In this document: one piece after another, positions 1 through 13,250 of the stretch
Layout: each line of letters begins with the position of its first letter
Position numbering within the stretch: position 1 is the stretch's first letter
Assembly: GCA_037389465.1 (NCBI GenBank)
Contig: JAZARR010000179.1
Coordinates: 4,560,501 to 4,624,500 of the forward strand
DNA: 64,000 nt
Source: Baylisascaris procyonis
Lineage: Eukaryota; Nematoda; Chromadorea; Rhabditida; Ascarididae
Reading direction: 5' to 3'
Notes under the pieces: generated by a model
The model's database searches: none
The model's input: only the letters and a program-made list of their open reading frames with translations
Told to the model about the DNA's origin: nothing
Made by a program: the position numbers and the translations under genes

Positions 1-2482
1 TTCATCTTAATTATAGGAATGGTCTTATTTTGATTGCTATAAGTTATACCTCTATCGAATACTAACGTTCGTATTACTTTTAGATAATGGAGAATTTTGG
101 AGTCATATGGCATATGATATATAAATTAACCGTTGTGATTATCATGTACCTGTTTTGTAAGCGATATATTTAGCACTTTCTCATTTCGGGTCATATGAGT
201 ATAACATCTTACTTTTTATGTTTTTAGCGCGTTATGTCTTCAGATTGTCGGATTTTTTTTTTTTTTTTGTTCACATTTGTGTTTACATGCTTTGCAAAAA
301 AAAAGATCGTTAAATTTAAATGCCTATTATGGTATCACTATTTTAGTGTATTTTTATAAACTATTCTATTTTTTTTTCGATTAATCTGAATTGTGTACTA
401 TAATATATATAGATCGAGAAAATTTAATATCAACAAATTTTAAGCAATGAATTCGCTTTTCATTGTATGATTGATTTTCAACATGGGTGATTAATTACAC
501 GATTACTGTAAGCGATAACGATGAAGCAGCTAAATAAGGCGTCATTATTCAAAGAGCCATAACATTGAAATTGTCCTCAAATTTTATAAAAGTTCACGAA
601 AAAAAAATTTTTTTTGAATTATAAGAAATTCCAAAAAAAGTGTTAGTATCGCCTTATTATCTAAAGCAATTCTATTCTTATATATGACAATATTTCAATT
701 TGGTGACGTTGTATTACTAATATTTAAGCGAAATGTTATATAAAGAAATCATATTTAGATCGTAGAAATATAAGAGAAGACGAATGCTCTATTCCCATTT
801 ATTTACTTCCGATTTAAAAAGAATGGTACTTATTTAATGGCCAAGCTATTATTTGTTAGTTAGCATCTGAATAGTCCACTTTTAGAATATCAAATCAAAT
901 CACGCATTATATGCCCACTAAAATTGTTTACAAAGCCGGCATAGCGAAATCCTATGTGAGACAAGGGAGATATATACACATCCAACATAACAAATAATAA
1001 CACCATTAGCAACAATAAAAACAACTGAAATTTGGTGAATCCAATTGATATCGTTATCAAAATCGTCTATCAAATATCATCGATTTCAAGATAAGGCAAT
1101 AGAGTATTTGTTCACTGCAAAAGCAAATATCTCACTTTTTTTTCCGAAAGCATCTATCAGTTAATCCTTTTAGCAGCACTCATCAACGATTATGCCTCCT
1201 TTTTTGATATACAAGATATATATATATTTTTTTGATTCAAAATAAGTGATCTATAAAACAAATTGAGCACATGCCAAGATTTATAAAGAAGCGCTTATTT
1301 GTGTGTGCATTTTTTTACCAAAAGAGCTCTAATTGAAAACCTTATTTCTTTATATTTGTTTTATATTATAGAAAGAATAAATTATAAATAAATACAAGTT
1401 TTAATTAATCGAATTAACGATGGAATATATGAAAAAAAAATAAATCAGAAAAAAATTAAATTGTGGAAAATTTTAAAATTTTACAAATACTCTTTTTAAA
1501 AACGTTTCAAATGAGTGAAATTCGAGCAAGAAAACTTTGTCATTTAACGAAACTAAACGATGATTATTGGAAATGTGGGCAGAAAATTATGGTTTCCCTT
1601 GAGGAAAACTAAACGTTATACGCTATGCAAATAAATCTTCAGATAGCCACTTGGTTTTTGCTTCTTATTGTCGATGAGCGTTTCGTCGATGCCAATTTAC
1701 ATATAGATTCATTGAGATTCTCCTATCATTGAGGAAACTATCAAATATCAAATAATGCGAGCAATTTAAACTTATATTAAAATTAACTTCGAAAAGAAAT
1801 TGAGAATATCACTTCCGGTTTTTTTGGCATCGAATTACAACTTTTGCTAGAAAATGAAAAATATTTATATTTATATATAAGATGAACGTCATTCGATCGC
1901 AAAAAAATGGTACATATTTATTATCCAATTAATTGAGTCGTCTTGATTTACTGATTTACTTGCGATGTGATTTATCAGTGATCAGTGATTTGATCTTTTA
2001 TTGATCGATCAACTATGATAACAATGCCGATTTGCTATAAATTGCGTGATTAGTTCGATTTTGTTGAGTTATTAGCATCGATGCGAAACTAATTGTTAGC
2101 TTGAACTTCATTTGTCTAGAGGCAATGTTCAGTCTCCATTTTCTGAATGCCTATATTTTCAAAAAATATCTTTAAAAGGTGAAGGAATGAATGCTTTAAG
2201 ATTTTTTTAAGATTATTAATAGTTACGCTAACTGTAATGTGGCATATTTAACGTGAGGATTAATTTTCTCATCAATTAAAATAAATTATAATTTCAAAAT
2301 TGAAGCGGCTGCAACGAACGCGTAAATTTGGCTATTTTCGCTAAATTTTTGGCCAAATTGACTAAATTTATCGATTATCATATTTGCATGTGGATTTGCT
2401 TATCATATTCGCTATTGATCTCAATTTTTTAAAAGATATTCCGTAGATTTATACTACAATGACGTTGAAGCAATTATCAAGT
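1..2482. other. AT-rich stretch, no gene seen
   Basis: Very AT-rich sequence with many T and A runs. I found no frame longer than about 60 codons with plausible composition and no convincing exon between an acceptor and a donor. It could be intergenic or lie inside a long intron of a gene outside the window. Confidence 0.5.
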
Positions 2483-2503
2483 GGGGGGGGGGGGGAGGGG
2501 GGG
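2483..2503 (+). repeat. Mono-G tract
   Basis: A run of 13 G, one A and 7 more G on the plus strand, followed by AATG. It is one of about ten long G or C tracts in the window and could form a G-quadruplex. Confidence 0.85.
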
Positions 2504-2752
2504 AATGTATTTCCCTTATAAATAAGAACTTTTTGACCATAGCTGTTTGGTTAGAACTATTGTCTCAACACTTCAGCTCCATTTTTTCGAAGAAATAGGC
2601 AATTTTAAAATTTTTATTCACAAAAAAAGTATTTAATACCTTTGACAATTATTATTCCTCGATGGTAAATATCGAATTTAGTAACATAGAGATATTTATA
2701 ATTCATAGATTGAATATTTTCTAATTCGATAAACGAATGCTTCACATTTTGT

Positions 2753-2816
2753 GTGTCAATTTTCATATTATAAACATACAAACAACCAGACAGACAAACA
2801 GACACGCAGACATTTT
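2753..2816 (-). repeat. Possible copy of a CTGTCTGT-type dispersed repeat
   Basis: Read on the minus strand this holds a run of TGTCTG-like words followed by TTTGTATG. The same type of run opens the better-preserved copies at 21296 and 35147. Only the CTGTCTGT-rich head is clearly shared here, so this may be simple sequence. Confidence 0.3.
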
Positions 2817-3330
2817 GCACTCCCATAAATAAATCTTCTCGAATGATTTAACTCATTTGTTTACGAAAAAATTTTTATTTGAAAATATGCAACAGATCTT
2901 TTCGTTTTTTGTTTACTAAATCGATGCATTCATAATTGTGATCGATGCATTTGCTTTAAACGCTATCGGAAAATAATTAATTGCAATGGCGCATTTGGTG
3001 TTAGTTGTTTACGTTGTGAGGGAATATTTGCATATTTCATTTCTCACTTTCATAGTTGCTTTTTTTTTTTCAAAACTTTATGCAATTGAGCGACTCCGTT
3101 GGAAAATGTATTATTATATGCTTCGCCAATTTTTTTGTTGCATGTTTGTAGCCAACCGGCTGGTTTGTTCGATTCGTTCGAACGGTATTTAAAAGCTGCT
3201 ATCACCTAAATTTTTAGAACATATCCCTATTTCTTTTTTAATATCTCCGATATTTGTAGTTATTTTTGCATTCAAAGATATCGTTTCTCATATGCGGCAA
3301 TAATTCGCACAAACTTAAACATGCATTATT
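2817..3330. other. AT-rich stretch, no gene seen
   Basis: Nothing beyond low-complexity T-rich sequence and short chance frames. Confidence 0.45.
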
Positions 3331-3534
3331 ATGAGCGGTCGTTCATCGGAAAATAGCTGTCATAAGAAGTGCTTGTGCATTTGTGATGTATGTGAGCGAT
3401 CGTTGCCCAAGTGGGAATGGGATATTTGCGATAAGGACAACGAGGCGTTCATCTATCCATTGTTGATTGCGCTTGCAGCAGTATATTTCTGCTCTACGAA
3501 GCGTGTTTTATTATGCAAGAAAATTGGTGTATAA
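3331..3534 (+). CDS. Candidate small cysteine-rich ORF or first exon
   Basis: Open frame from ATG at 3331 to TAA at 3532-3534 (67 codons). Its composition is clearly less AT-rich and more protein-like than the flanks. The N-terminal part has a Cys cluster (SCHKKCLCICDVCERS) and a W-x-W pair; a hydrophobic stretch (FIYPLLIALAAVYF) follows at residues 47-60. A GTATGT donor-like site lies at codon 20 and a GTATAT at about 3480, so it could be the first exon of a spliced gene; an AG followed by a short frame occurs at 4561. I recognise no family. It may be a chance frame. Confidence 0.25.
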   Translation: MSGRSSENSCHKKCLCICDVCERSLPKWEWDICDKDNEAFIYPLLIALAAVYFCSTKRVLLCKKIGV

Positions 3535-4560
3535 ACAACGTTGTTTCGATACTCTTTATTTTATTCACTGCAACATTTAAAAAAAAAAAAAAACTTTGCA
3601 CGATTCTCTGTAATTATAACATTCTTGCAATATCTAGTTCTTATTGATTTTTCAGATCGATAAATTATTGATCACATTGATTTTAATTAGATCATTTGTT
3701 GAGAATTAAATTCCCAAATGATTGGAATTGATTGATCGATCGGAAATCAATAATATTGACTAGTCTATACGTTTCGATCATTTGTTATCACCTTATGAAT
3801 TGAACGATATAAAATTTTGATTTAATGAATATTCGAGTAAAATGCGAATATTCTATGTATGAATGTATGAATATTGTATTTGCGAATGAAATACGCCAAC
3901 ATCGTTGAAATTTCTCTGACGTCATTCATTTCTGCACCGCCAAGAGAATTTTTGTCAATTAAAAGTATTGGAACCTTTAGCATTTTTAATTAAACCTTTA
4001 GAGGTGTTAAAGGTAGGTGTTTAAATACGATTTTGAATGTGATTTAAATTTATTAATTTCAAGATCAGCGGGCAAAGCTTAACATTATAAATAACAATAG
4101 CTTCAACTTCATATTACTTTATAACTAAAAGTGATACTTTACAATGTAATTGATTATTTCTGTTCATTTGTTCATTGATCGTTGGATGAATCGATACAGC
4201 GATTAATTATGCAACAATGAAAAGTGCAATGCATTCACTCGTTAAGCATTAAATTTTAGGAAATTTTAAAATCGCTCAGGATTTTTTTTTAAACAGATCC
4301 ACATTCATTCTACTGAAATAATTTAATTGCCTATATAAAGAGGGTTCTCATTGTTCAAACAATCGAAGATGTTCGACCTTAACGTTTTTTATTTATTGAA
4401 AAAGCCAGTTAGTGCGTCCGAAAATTTCCAGTTTTTTTTTCTCTCTCTACAACTCATGGAATTCGACGATCATATTCGAGTTGAGTAGATTGGGAGAGGA
4501 TATAGAGGTGTAGAGAAATCGGTGCACTTGAATTATTATGGTTTTTTTTTTGAGGATTTA
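3535..4560. other. AT-rich stretch, no gene seen
   Basis: Contains an A run near 3580 and several TTGATCGAT-like words, but no supportable exon. Confidence 0.45.
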
Positions 4561-5610
4561 CAGGAAGATGTATTACAACAGTCTTGAACCTCTACCAGCC
4601 ATCTCCACCTTCCATCCACCTCCCTCAGCCTCTTAACCTTATCGCTATCTACAGTTGCTCGATTCTTGTCTTATTCAGCCGACCGCTTCCACCCTGCACG
4701 GTATTCATACTTATACTCCCCAATCAAATATTGGAAAATAACAATAACTACTTGCCCATTGGGGCAGTTTCGCAATAAAAGCATGTTATAAACTGCGATT
4801 CTTCGAGCGCCTCGACCTCGATAAATGCCTGAAATAGCACGATGGTTTTTAATTGTTCACGCACTTAGGAATTGCTGCATTTCACCTTGTATTCATTCGG
4901 AACGAAATATTCAACAAACATCGACGTTATTTTGAGTTCGGGGCGTAATGCGCCGAAACATATTATGTACTGAAGGAGTAGTTTAGCCCAAAGCAAAACT
5001 GTCTTGGCCAATAACCTTGGCCAATGAAAAAAGTCATTTCATGGATCCTTTCAGTGTGGGCCTATCACTAGGGACTTATCGGTCACCGAAACAAAAACAG
5101 GAACTTCTTTTCTATATACCAAACATTTCAAAGTCATGACATGTTTCACGATTCAACGCATTGTTCCCTCAGAACAAAGCTGCAACTACGTCTTATGAAT
5201 ATTCAAAGTCCAAAGGAAATTCAAAGCTCTCTAGTTGTTTCCGAACGTAGACTCCAATCGGAAATTTGAAGCCATCATCTGACCCTTCTTAACGTTCTTT
5301 TCGAAGTTTAAGCCGTCTAAGAGATGCGTATTTTTATCTTACCCATCACAACTGCTATATATATTATAACGAAACTTAGGAGCGACGGATTTTGTTTCGG
5401 AAATGGGAAATGTCTGTTGATCTTATCCAGGAGAATCGATGCTAATTTGCTTTATGAGATCATGCTCCATTACGGCTATTTTCCAAGAATAGAGTGTGTT
5501 GTTTATTCCCACAAACATGAGACGATAAGTCCTGAAAGGAAGTTTCTTAGTCATTTTTTTTTTCTTTCTAAAAGGCAGTCAACTGCTTATTTCGTGGAAT
5601 GTTGATATAA
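4561..5610. other. Composition island without a resolved gene
   Basis: This kilobase is visibly richer in G+C than its surroundings. It starts after a TTTACAG acceptor-like site (4556-4562) with a proline-rich frame on the plus strand (LYQPSPPSIHLPQPLNL) that closes at 4776. Downstream another plus frame runs 5324-5605 (93 codons) with no recognisable motif. Neither could be joined into a gene. Old transposon or pseudogene sequence is the simplest explanation, but no transposase or polymerase motif was recognised. Confidence 0.3.
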
Positions 5611-6779
5611 ATGGCCATATGCGTCGATTGACAAATCGTAGAGAAAAATTTAGGTTGTTTATCGTATTACATTTACGATTTTTTAAATTATTTTTTAAAA
5701 TTGGATTGTTGCAAAGATTTCTCACCATGTAGTTCTTGCGAATTTCTACGATATGTAAATATTTTGGAGTGGAGCCAATGAATTCATTAATTTTTTTTTT
5801 TTGGATGAGTGACCTGAAATAAATTCTCAAATCCTTTACTATGCTAGTTTTTTGTGCTTTTTTGTGGTTCTTTGTAAAGGGTTATCACCGTCACTTACCT
5901 TATCCTCCCGAAAAAGTGCCCTAACCAACTGTGTTACATCACTAAGAAAAAGAAATATGTTTTAGTGGGTTTTTCAATCATTTCAATCACAATAATCAAT
6001 CAAAGTATTTCCAACAAACAACTGTTGCGAATAACTGTCTAACAAAATGTGATCAATTTTTTTTTCCATCTACCTTACTACTTCAATCATCAATGGTAAC
6101 ACTCCGTCTGTCTCTTTCGACTTTCATTTGTTTCTGTCGGTTTTTATTCAAATTTTCCGTCATGTTTTTTTTTTTTTTTGCTCCCATTATGTTCTCCTAT
6201 AGCTTATCTCATTTAGAATGTCTTTTCTTTCTTTTTTTTCGTTTTGCTAATTTACGTCTTATCATCTTTTGTCAATTATGTTTTCACTGAAATGTGCTCT
6301 ATATTAACGCTTTTACTTTAGCACTATACTTTACTACATCTTCTCGTGCCCGGAAGAAACTTTTAAAAACGAGAATATGAATAGAACTTTAAGAAAGTGC
6401 AGAAAGCTCAAATATTCCGAATTCGGAACGGAGCCGCAAATTTCATCCACTATAGTTTTATATGCATATTTCATCCACTATAATTTTATATGCAAATTTC
6501 ATCTAATATTTTAAATTTTCTAATATTTTAAATTTTTCGATTTATCTTTCTATATATATATTTTTTATTTTCTAATATATTTCGTTTCGTTATTACAAAT
6601 TTAATATGTTCGATGAGAATATTTTCATATATTAAACGTATTAAATTTCCTCATTAGGGAAACAGTTTTCAATTTCATTTACCATTGATAAACGATGTGA
6701 TTTTTTTTTTTGGCATTGAAAATTGATGATTATAACTTATTGGAAGTGCAATTTTTGTATATAAAATTACGAAATATTA
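5611..6779. other. AT-rich stretch, no gene seen
   Basis: T-rich sequence with a small direct duplication near 6440-6500 (a TTTCATCCACTATA-type word twice). No gene. Confidence 0.45.
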
Positions 6780-6826
6780 AATGAATAAATAAATAAATAA
6801 ACAAATAAATAAATAAATAAATAAAA
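6780..6826 (+). repeat. (AAAT)n microsatellite
   Basis: About eleven copies of the tetranucleotide AAAT with one interruption (AAAC). Confidence 0.9.
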
Positions 6827-7547
6827 TCATATCATTAAAAAAATACTTGGTTTAAAAAAAAAAAAGATTTTAATAGTCGATTCGATTTTTGCATTTTTAC
6901 TATTAGCATTCGATTTGTGGATATAATTTCAAACTCAATTAATGTGCATAAAATTTGATATATGATATCCATTTTTAAACGATTATAGCTTGAATTCTGA
7001 AAACTGCGAATTTTTATATTGTGTAACATTATTTACAGGTTTATCTACAGGTTACTTATATTTATTTTGCTCATTATTTTGTTTCGTCTATTTATATCTA
7101 TTTTTTCTATGTTTATCCATTCATTTTATATATTTATAATTATTTCGTTACTTGCATATACTTATTCCTAATATTATTAATATTCATTACAAATATTAAT
7201 AATTTTCTTGTAAATGCACTCAAATTTTTCTAGTTCGCCACATACGTGATATTTTATAGAATATTTTCTCAATGTAAAATATATTGAAAAATTACTCATC
7301 AAAAATTTTATTGTAACTGCTAAATTATACAAATAAATTGTAAAGTTCGATAGAGTAACACTTCTTTGAGAGCGGTGATTCGAAGCGAAGCAATAAAAAT
7401 TAATTTGTCTAGTCTTTACGCTTGGCGCATTTTTTTTTTTCTTCAATAAAATAAAGCCGTATCCCACTTTCTCTTTTATTCACCTCAATTGCTTCAGTGA
7501 TGCTCTACTCAATATACAGAGTAAATTTAGAGAAAATTTTTTTCCGG
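6827..7547. other. AT-rich stretch, no gene seen
   Basis: Only short frames of low-complexity composition on either strand. Confidence 0.45.
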
Positions 7548-7692
7548 AAACTTCATATTATCTCGTATTCCGGAAATTGATACAATCATATTCCGGAAAT
7601 TAATATTATCATATTCTGGGAGTTGATATTATCACACTCCGGAAACTGAGTTATCATATTCCGGAAATTGATATTGTCACATATCCGGAATT
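7548..7692 (+). repeat. Degenerate 23-bp tandem repeat
   Basis: About six imperfect copies of a 22-23 bp unit centred on ATTCCGGAAATTGATATTAT. The TCCGGA palindrome is the best-kept part. Copies have diverged by substitutions and small indels, so the array is old. Confidence 0.8.
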
Positions 7693-10017
7693 CCTCGGTT
7701 TTGAGTGCTGTTATCAATAATGATAATTTTAGCGTTTTTATTATTATTCAAATAGCTAATTTCTTTTTCGTAATTGAAATATTTTTCTCACTTTCATTAT
7801 TTTTCTATTCACTATCAAGAACAACTTTCATAAATGTTTCAATGCAAATTTTAGCAAATTTCTCGAAGAGGAAACAAATTTCAAATCAATAAATGAGAAG
7901 AAAACTCTATTTTCTACGGGTAATTACTCTAATACTCCAATTTGAATTGCTTTACTCAAGCATTTTCCGGCTATTTACATATGATCATAGATTGCATTTT
8001 TTTTTTGCTTTAAAAAAATGGAATTTTTTTTGGAAAAAATTTTTGCGGACAATTGAATAATTGAATGTTTTTCTTTCAAAAAAAAAATAAATAAATAAAT
8101 AAAACATAAATTAAATAAATAAGTGGAATAAATATAAGTGAATATTAATAAAAAAAAATATTAATAAATAAAGGAATGATTATGTTATATAAATTATACT
8201 TCATCCTCAATAAAATCATCAAATGATTCTGATCATTAAAAAACGGAAAATAAAATATTTTTTAAAAGTTATAAGATCCCGTCCGGGGATTGATCTGATC
8301 TAATCATCTCTTGGGACTTGAAACGTCAGCGAGATTTCACAATGTTGGCAGCATTATGATCTACTCTCATTGATAAACATTTTCAATTGGTTGTTTATAA
8401 ATTCTAATCATTACAATTTCATTTTCTATATTCATATTTATTCATTTAAATTCGAATTTTTTATCGTTAATTATTCATAAAGATTATACTAATTATTTAA
8501 TTTATTAATTATCAATAAAATGAGGCACTAAAATTTTATTAATCTCCTTATTGATAACATTGAGATATGTAAATTTTATTTCGATTTGAATATTTAATAA
8601 TTCATTGATCATTTTGGTTGAAAAGCATAGACTATATGCAGAATATCGATCAACATTCTCTCTTTAAAAACGCTTATCTAGGATTAAATCTATGCGTTTT
8701 GTTAATTGAAGTGGTGCCAATTCTATGCACAAAATATCCGAATATAAACAGCTAATTTTTCCCATTATTCCAAATATTCCCATATCCATACTTTTCGATG
8801 ATCAAATTAAATATTTTTTATGCATTTCGGATTCCCTACCCCCTAACTTTTTATGCTTTATGACGCTTAGCTCGATTTTTTTCAATTTATTAAATGCCTG
8901 TTAAAAGTGATGCACTAGAATGAGTCATCAACCTTCATCATTGGAAATTATTTGCAAAAAATTTAGGAAATTCAGTCACCTTATTTGCAAAGAAAACTTT
9001 TCTTTTTCGCCTTATTTATTTAGGCTTTTAGTGAATTGAACTATTTGAAATATTTGAAATATTCAAAAATATTTAAGATATTTGAAACATTTAAATATTT
9101 AAAAATAATTTAGATATTTTGAATATTTTTAAGTATTACAGTGTTACTTGAGGAATTTGCATAAAAAAAGTTTCCTTTATTGATGCAAGAAAGCAATAAC
9201 TTTATTTCCTCAATTAGAAGTGGAAAAAAAATCATTATTTGCATAAATTAAGAAAAGTCAATCCGATGCATCGACTAGTTGTTTCCTTTAAATCTCTCAT
9301 TCGTAAGTATACGAATGCATTTTCATATAAATTTGCATATAAGTTTTGCAACTAAGTGATGTTTAATTCATAAATGAACGATATTTGATGAACGGAAGAT
9401 ATTGATGACAATAGACAATTGAATTAAGAATCATAGAATGTCATCTTTCAAATAAAATCGCTTCACTGATAAAATATAAAAGATTCGATTGTTCCACTAA
9501 AAAAGATGTTAAGTTGCATAGTGAATTGAAGCGGAATCACTTGATAAAATAATTCAGATATCGCAAAGATTCCTCTTATTCTGTAATTTATGTCTATTGG
9601 TCACTTGTCTGATATCAGTTAATTATAATCAACGAAAAATGAATAAACCTTATAGCATTAAATGAACTTAATAGTTATAAATAAATTCGAGATAGTTTAG
9701 AGCATCTATGATTTCAACGTTCTCGAATATGTTACAGTCTTATATGAAGAGCATATTTCCATTTGCTAGTGAACAACTTTGATAGTAATCTTCAAATATT
9801 TTTCAATTTCTATTGAATATAAAACTTAACACTTCTAGGTTCTTGTGTTTCTTTGCAACTATGCATCAAAAAGTGTATGAACATTCTATTTCTCAGTACA
9901 TGTGCTAAGACAAGTTAGAAGTAACCTTTTATCTAGAGAGACCTTAGTGATATAGACATCGAACGGATCAGATAGAGTGTTGTATTTCGGTTTGCTGCAA
10001 TAGTTGATTTATCATTT
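7693..10017. other. AT-rich stretch, no gene seen
   Basis: Contains a degenerate ATATTTGAAAT-type tandem near 9040-9130 and an AAAT run near 8085. No supportable coding exon. Confidence 0.45.
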
Positions 10018-10039
10018 CTACGGATATTTTTGAAGCGTA

Positions 10040-10129
<90 letters not shown>

Positions 10130-10133
10130 TACG

Positions 10134-10178
<45 letters not shown>

Positions 10179-10180
10179 AG
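10018..10180. repeat. Long (TA)n hairpin with two nested unique arms
   Basis: Outer arms CTACGGATAT (10018-10027) and ATATCCGTAG (10171-10180) are perfect inverted repeats. Inner arms AAGCGTACC (10033-10041) and GGTACGCTT (10128-10136) are also perfect inverted repeats. Between the inner arms lie about 86 bases of (TA)n, and between inner and outer right arms another (AT)n run. The whole can fold into one long hairpin. A further (AT)n block flanked by ACCTGTCTC direct repeats follows at about 10192-10235. The non-TA arms suggest fold-back duplication rather than simple slippage. Confidence 0.85.
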
Positions 10181-10235
10181 ATATATATATATACCTGTCT
10201 CAGATATATATATATATATATCTGTACCTGTCTCT

Positions 10236-10547
10236 TTGTTTACTTGCCAACGTATAACAATGGAGCTGTCAACCACGATCATATTATTTTTGTAATACTT
10301 CACTCGTTTTTTTTTCGTATGATTGCATTGACGAATTATCAATGAGAGGTTTCCAGGCATATTTCTGAATTTGTTTGCAAAGGTGTCCGAATCTCTATGC
10401 ATGTATGAACAGCTATCTCTTTATTGTTCAATTTCCAACAATTAAACTGCAGCAAAAAATGTGTCTTTTCGAAAATTCCATGCGATTAATCGGGCTTATT
10501 AAAGCATGCAACTTTTATCTGGGATATTTGTTATTTATTGACAACTT
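10236..10547. other. No gene seen
   Basis: Unique sequence of slightly higher G+C; no exon could be supported. Confidence 0.4.
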
Positions 10548-10727
10548 TTAAAACCGGTTGGTCAGACAGGTGAAGCATAGACCTGTGTACCTCACTAGTT
10601 CATCTAGCACTCTTCCTAAGTCGTTTATCATGCGTGAAGTCATAACCAAAAACTTCCCGTCTTCAAGCTCAACACCAAGAACCATTGTTGCTTCTGTTGT
10701 ATCGAATCGAAGATCATAACCGTCAGG
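10548..10727 (-). pseudogene. Possible decayed coding segment
   Basis: On the minus strand a frame runs from after a TGA (10728-10730) to a TAA (10548-10550), 59 codons with protein-like, acidic composition (for example VLGVELEDGKFLVMTSR). Just upstream the sense appears to continue in another frame (EPRNVRQVDQMGVYD), as if one frameshift separated them. This would fit a pseudogene or old mobile-element ORF. No family was recognised; chance cannot be excluded, since 59 open codons are not rare at this composition. Confidence 0.25.
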
Positions 10728-12242
10728 TCATAAACACCCATTTGATCAACTTGTCTAACATTTCGTGGTTCCCAGTTTCAGGCCGTAATTAATCTAAATG
10801 GACTTTGCTCTCAATTTCATTGTTTGATTTCTTATTGCGAAAGAGTTCACGAGATAAATGTTGCATCCGATAAGCCAATTTGCATGTATTATACCTAATA
10901 TTTATTTCGGGAAATATCTGATTCGGGTAGCATCAACGCTTGGATGCATGAGAGTATGGAAGATCCTGAAGTTCCTGGATCCCAAGCTCAAAATTCAGAG
11001 TTCAATCCATCCTCGAAAGAACACTTCTCAGTTATTCTTCCCGCATTTATTATCGAAATAAAAACGTTCTTTGAATGTTCTTCAATAGTCGATCTGAAAT
11101 TCACTCCTAATATTATCAATTAAATGCAATGATAAAACAATATCCACTGATAAGCTCATCGATATCATCTTTATATCGCATCGGATTTATTTTTATCATT
11201 CCAAAGAAAATCACACGATCACTAAAAATATCACAACAAATAATGCATCGTTTCGTATGAATTGTTTTCCATTTCATTTTCTTTGTTGATTCAACGTGTG
11301 TGAAATGTGAATGTAATTTTCACAGAATTATTTATCACTTATTATGCGTCAAAATGTTACTTCATTTCATTTAAATCTCTTAGAAAATGTCGAAATTTTA
11401 TTTGATTTTCCCACGATTAGCAATATTTTCTCTGAGCAAACTCGAAAACTTATTATTTATTAATGTAAATTTGTTTTTCACACATATATTCTCGATAGTT
11501 ATGATGAGAAATACGATTTTGCAAAGATTTTTTTTTTTGGGGAATAAAAGAATGAGACAGAGAGATTTGTATAATATCGATAAAGCTATCGAATTGCCCA
11601 ATCATTTCGCAACGATTATCGAATTTTTTTAGAATCATTATATTTTTTTTTCGTTGAAAATTACTCATCTTGCCGTTAAAAAAAAAACGCTAATGATTTG
11701 TTAAAGTACAACAGTTACAATTTTTTTTTCCTAAATAAGAATGGTATGTGTTATAAATAACACGTTTGTTTATTATGCTTAACACAATATCTGAATGCAT
11801 TGTTTCTTTAGGCAACCAACATTATAATAATTTCATTTTTTTTTTTTTTTTTTGATTTCGGGTTCTCTATGTTCGTAAGGAAATGGATTCTTCCACTTCA
11901 TGAACATTTTGAAATAGAATGCGAAAATGTTTGCAAATGTTCCGATTCTTGAAGAACTATTGCATAAACCTCTTAATCCTCACTCCGTAAAACTTCTCAA
12001 CTTTTTTTTTGTAAACAAATTTTCTTTCATTGGTCTAGTTTTCGGGTTTAGATGGAACACTTCTTTGCGTATTATATACGCAGTCTCTAATTTAGCGATG
12101 TTTATATATTCGCTTTAATGGATATTTAGTTCCTTTAGTTTCCTTTTTTCATCGAAAATGTAGAAATTTTTTCAACATATTTTTCGCAATCCGTTAGCGA
12201 ATATTTGATGGAATTTTCAATTCTAATCAACTTTTTGAGGTT

Positions 12243-12348
<106 letters not shown>

Positions 12349-13164
12349 TATGGGTTGAATATCTTTCATTCCATAATAGGAACGTTATCGAAATGAATTT
12401 CTATGCATTGCTGAAAAGGTTGTCCCTGAATAGCTATCGATAGTTTTTGAATATCACCATAAATTGGTATTTGGAATATCGTTTATATGCCTCACCACAG
12501 TATGTTCTAAAATAGAAGCTCAGTGGGGCTATCGCAAAGATGAGTTTCAAATGAAGGGCAACATCAAGTTGCACACATCAACATCATCCTATGCGGCTAA
12601 TTGAAGGGGTGTTTCTTTTTTATCCTCGAAAGCGGTCTCACTCATCTGCTATGCATTGCCTCTCAGCTTTCATCCACACTATATCGATGCTTCATATAAG
12701 CTTGCAACATTCTCACTTCTTCAACGTTTTATTCTATGCAAAAAAAAAAACCAATGGAGGTTTCATCGTGAATTTTTCTCTCTTTTTTTCATTGAATTAC
12801 ATAAAATTTTATATTCCATTGTAAATTTGCTTCATCTTTTCACCTTCTTCTATTATATTTGAAAGCGATTTGACTTATCTAAATTTTCGTTAGTTAATCT
12901 TTTCTCATAAAATGTTTCCTTCAATGCCCAAATAATATCATGAAATCTGATTTGAATTCATTCGATTCATTTTCGCATTTGTTCAAAATGAGCTCTCTTA
13001 TATTTTATATTCTATTTATTCATTCATTTCTTATTTAATTTTTTACATCACTAAAATTTATTAATCTTATCAACTATGTTCTTCATAAGGTCAATTTTAT
13101 TTACGTCTATTTCTTTCTTTATATTTGCGCGGTTTAAATATTGCTAAGCACTTTTTTAAAAAGC

Positions 13165-13165
<1 letters not shown>

Positions 13166-13248
<83 letters not shown>
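13166..13248 (+). repeat. (TA)n microsatellite
   Basis: About 41 uninterrupted AT/TA units between unique flanks. Confidence 0.95.

Positions 13249-13250
<2 letters not shown>

Noticed and set aside
7500..7700. CRISPR-like array because of regularly spaced TTCCGGAAA
   Set aside because: The spacers are themselves repeats (a 23-bp tandem), the genome is eukaryotic and no cas genes exist.
9968..10402. 144-codon minus-strand frame full of Tyr-Ile repeats
   Set aside because: It is the translation of a (TA)n tract, which is open in several frames on both strands; no coding evidence outside the repeat. The same holds for frames at 12135-12396, 19437-19739 and 40427-40666.
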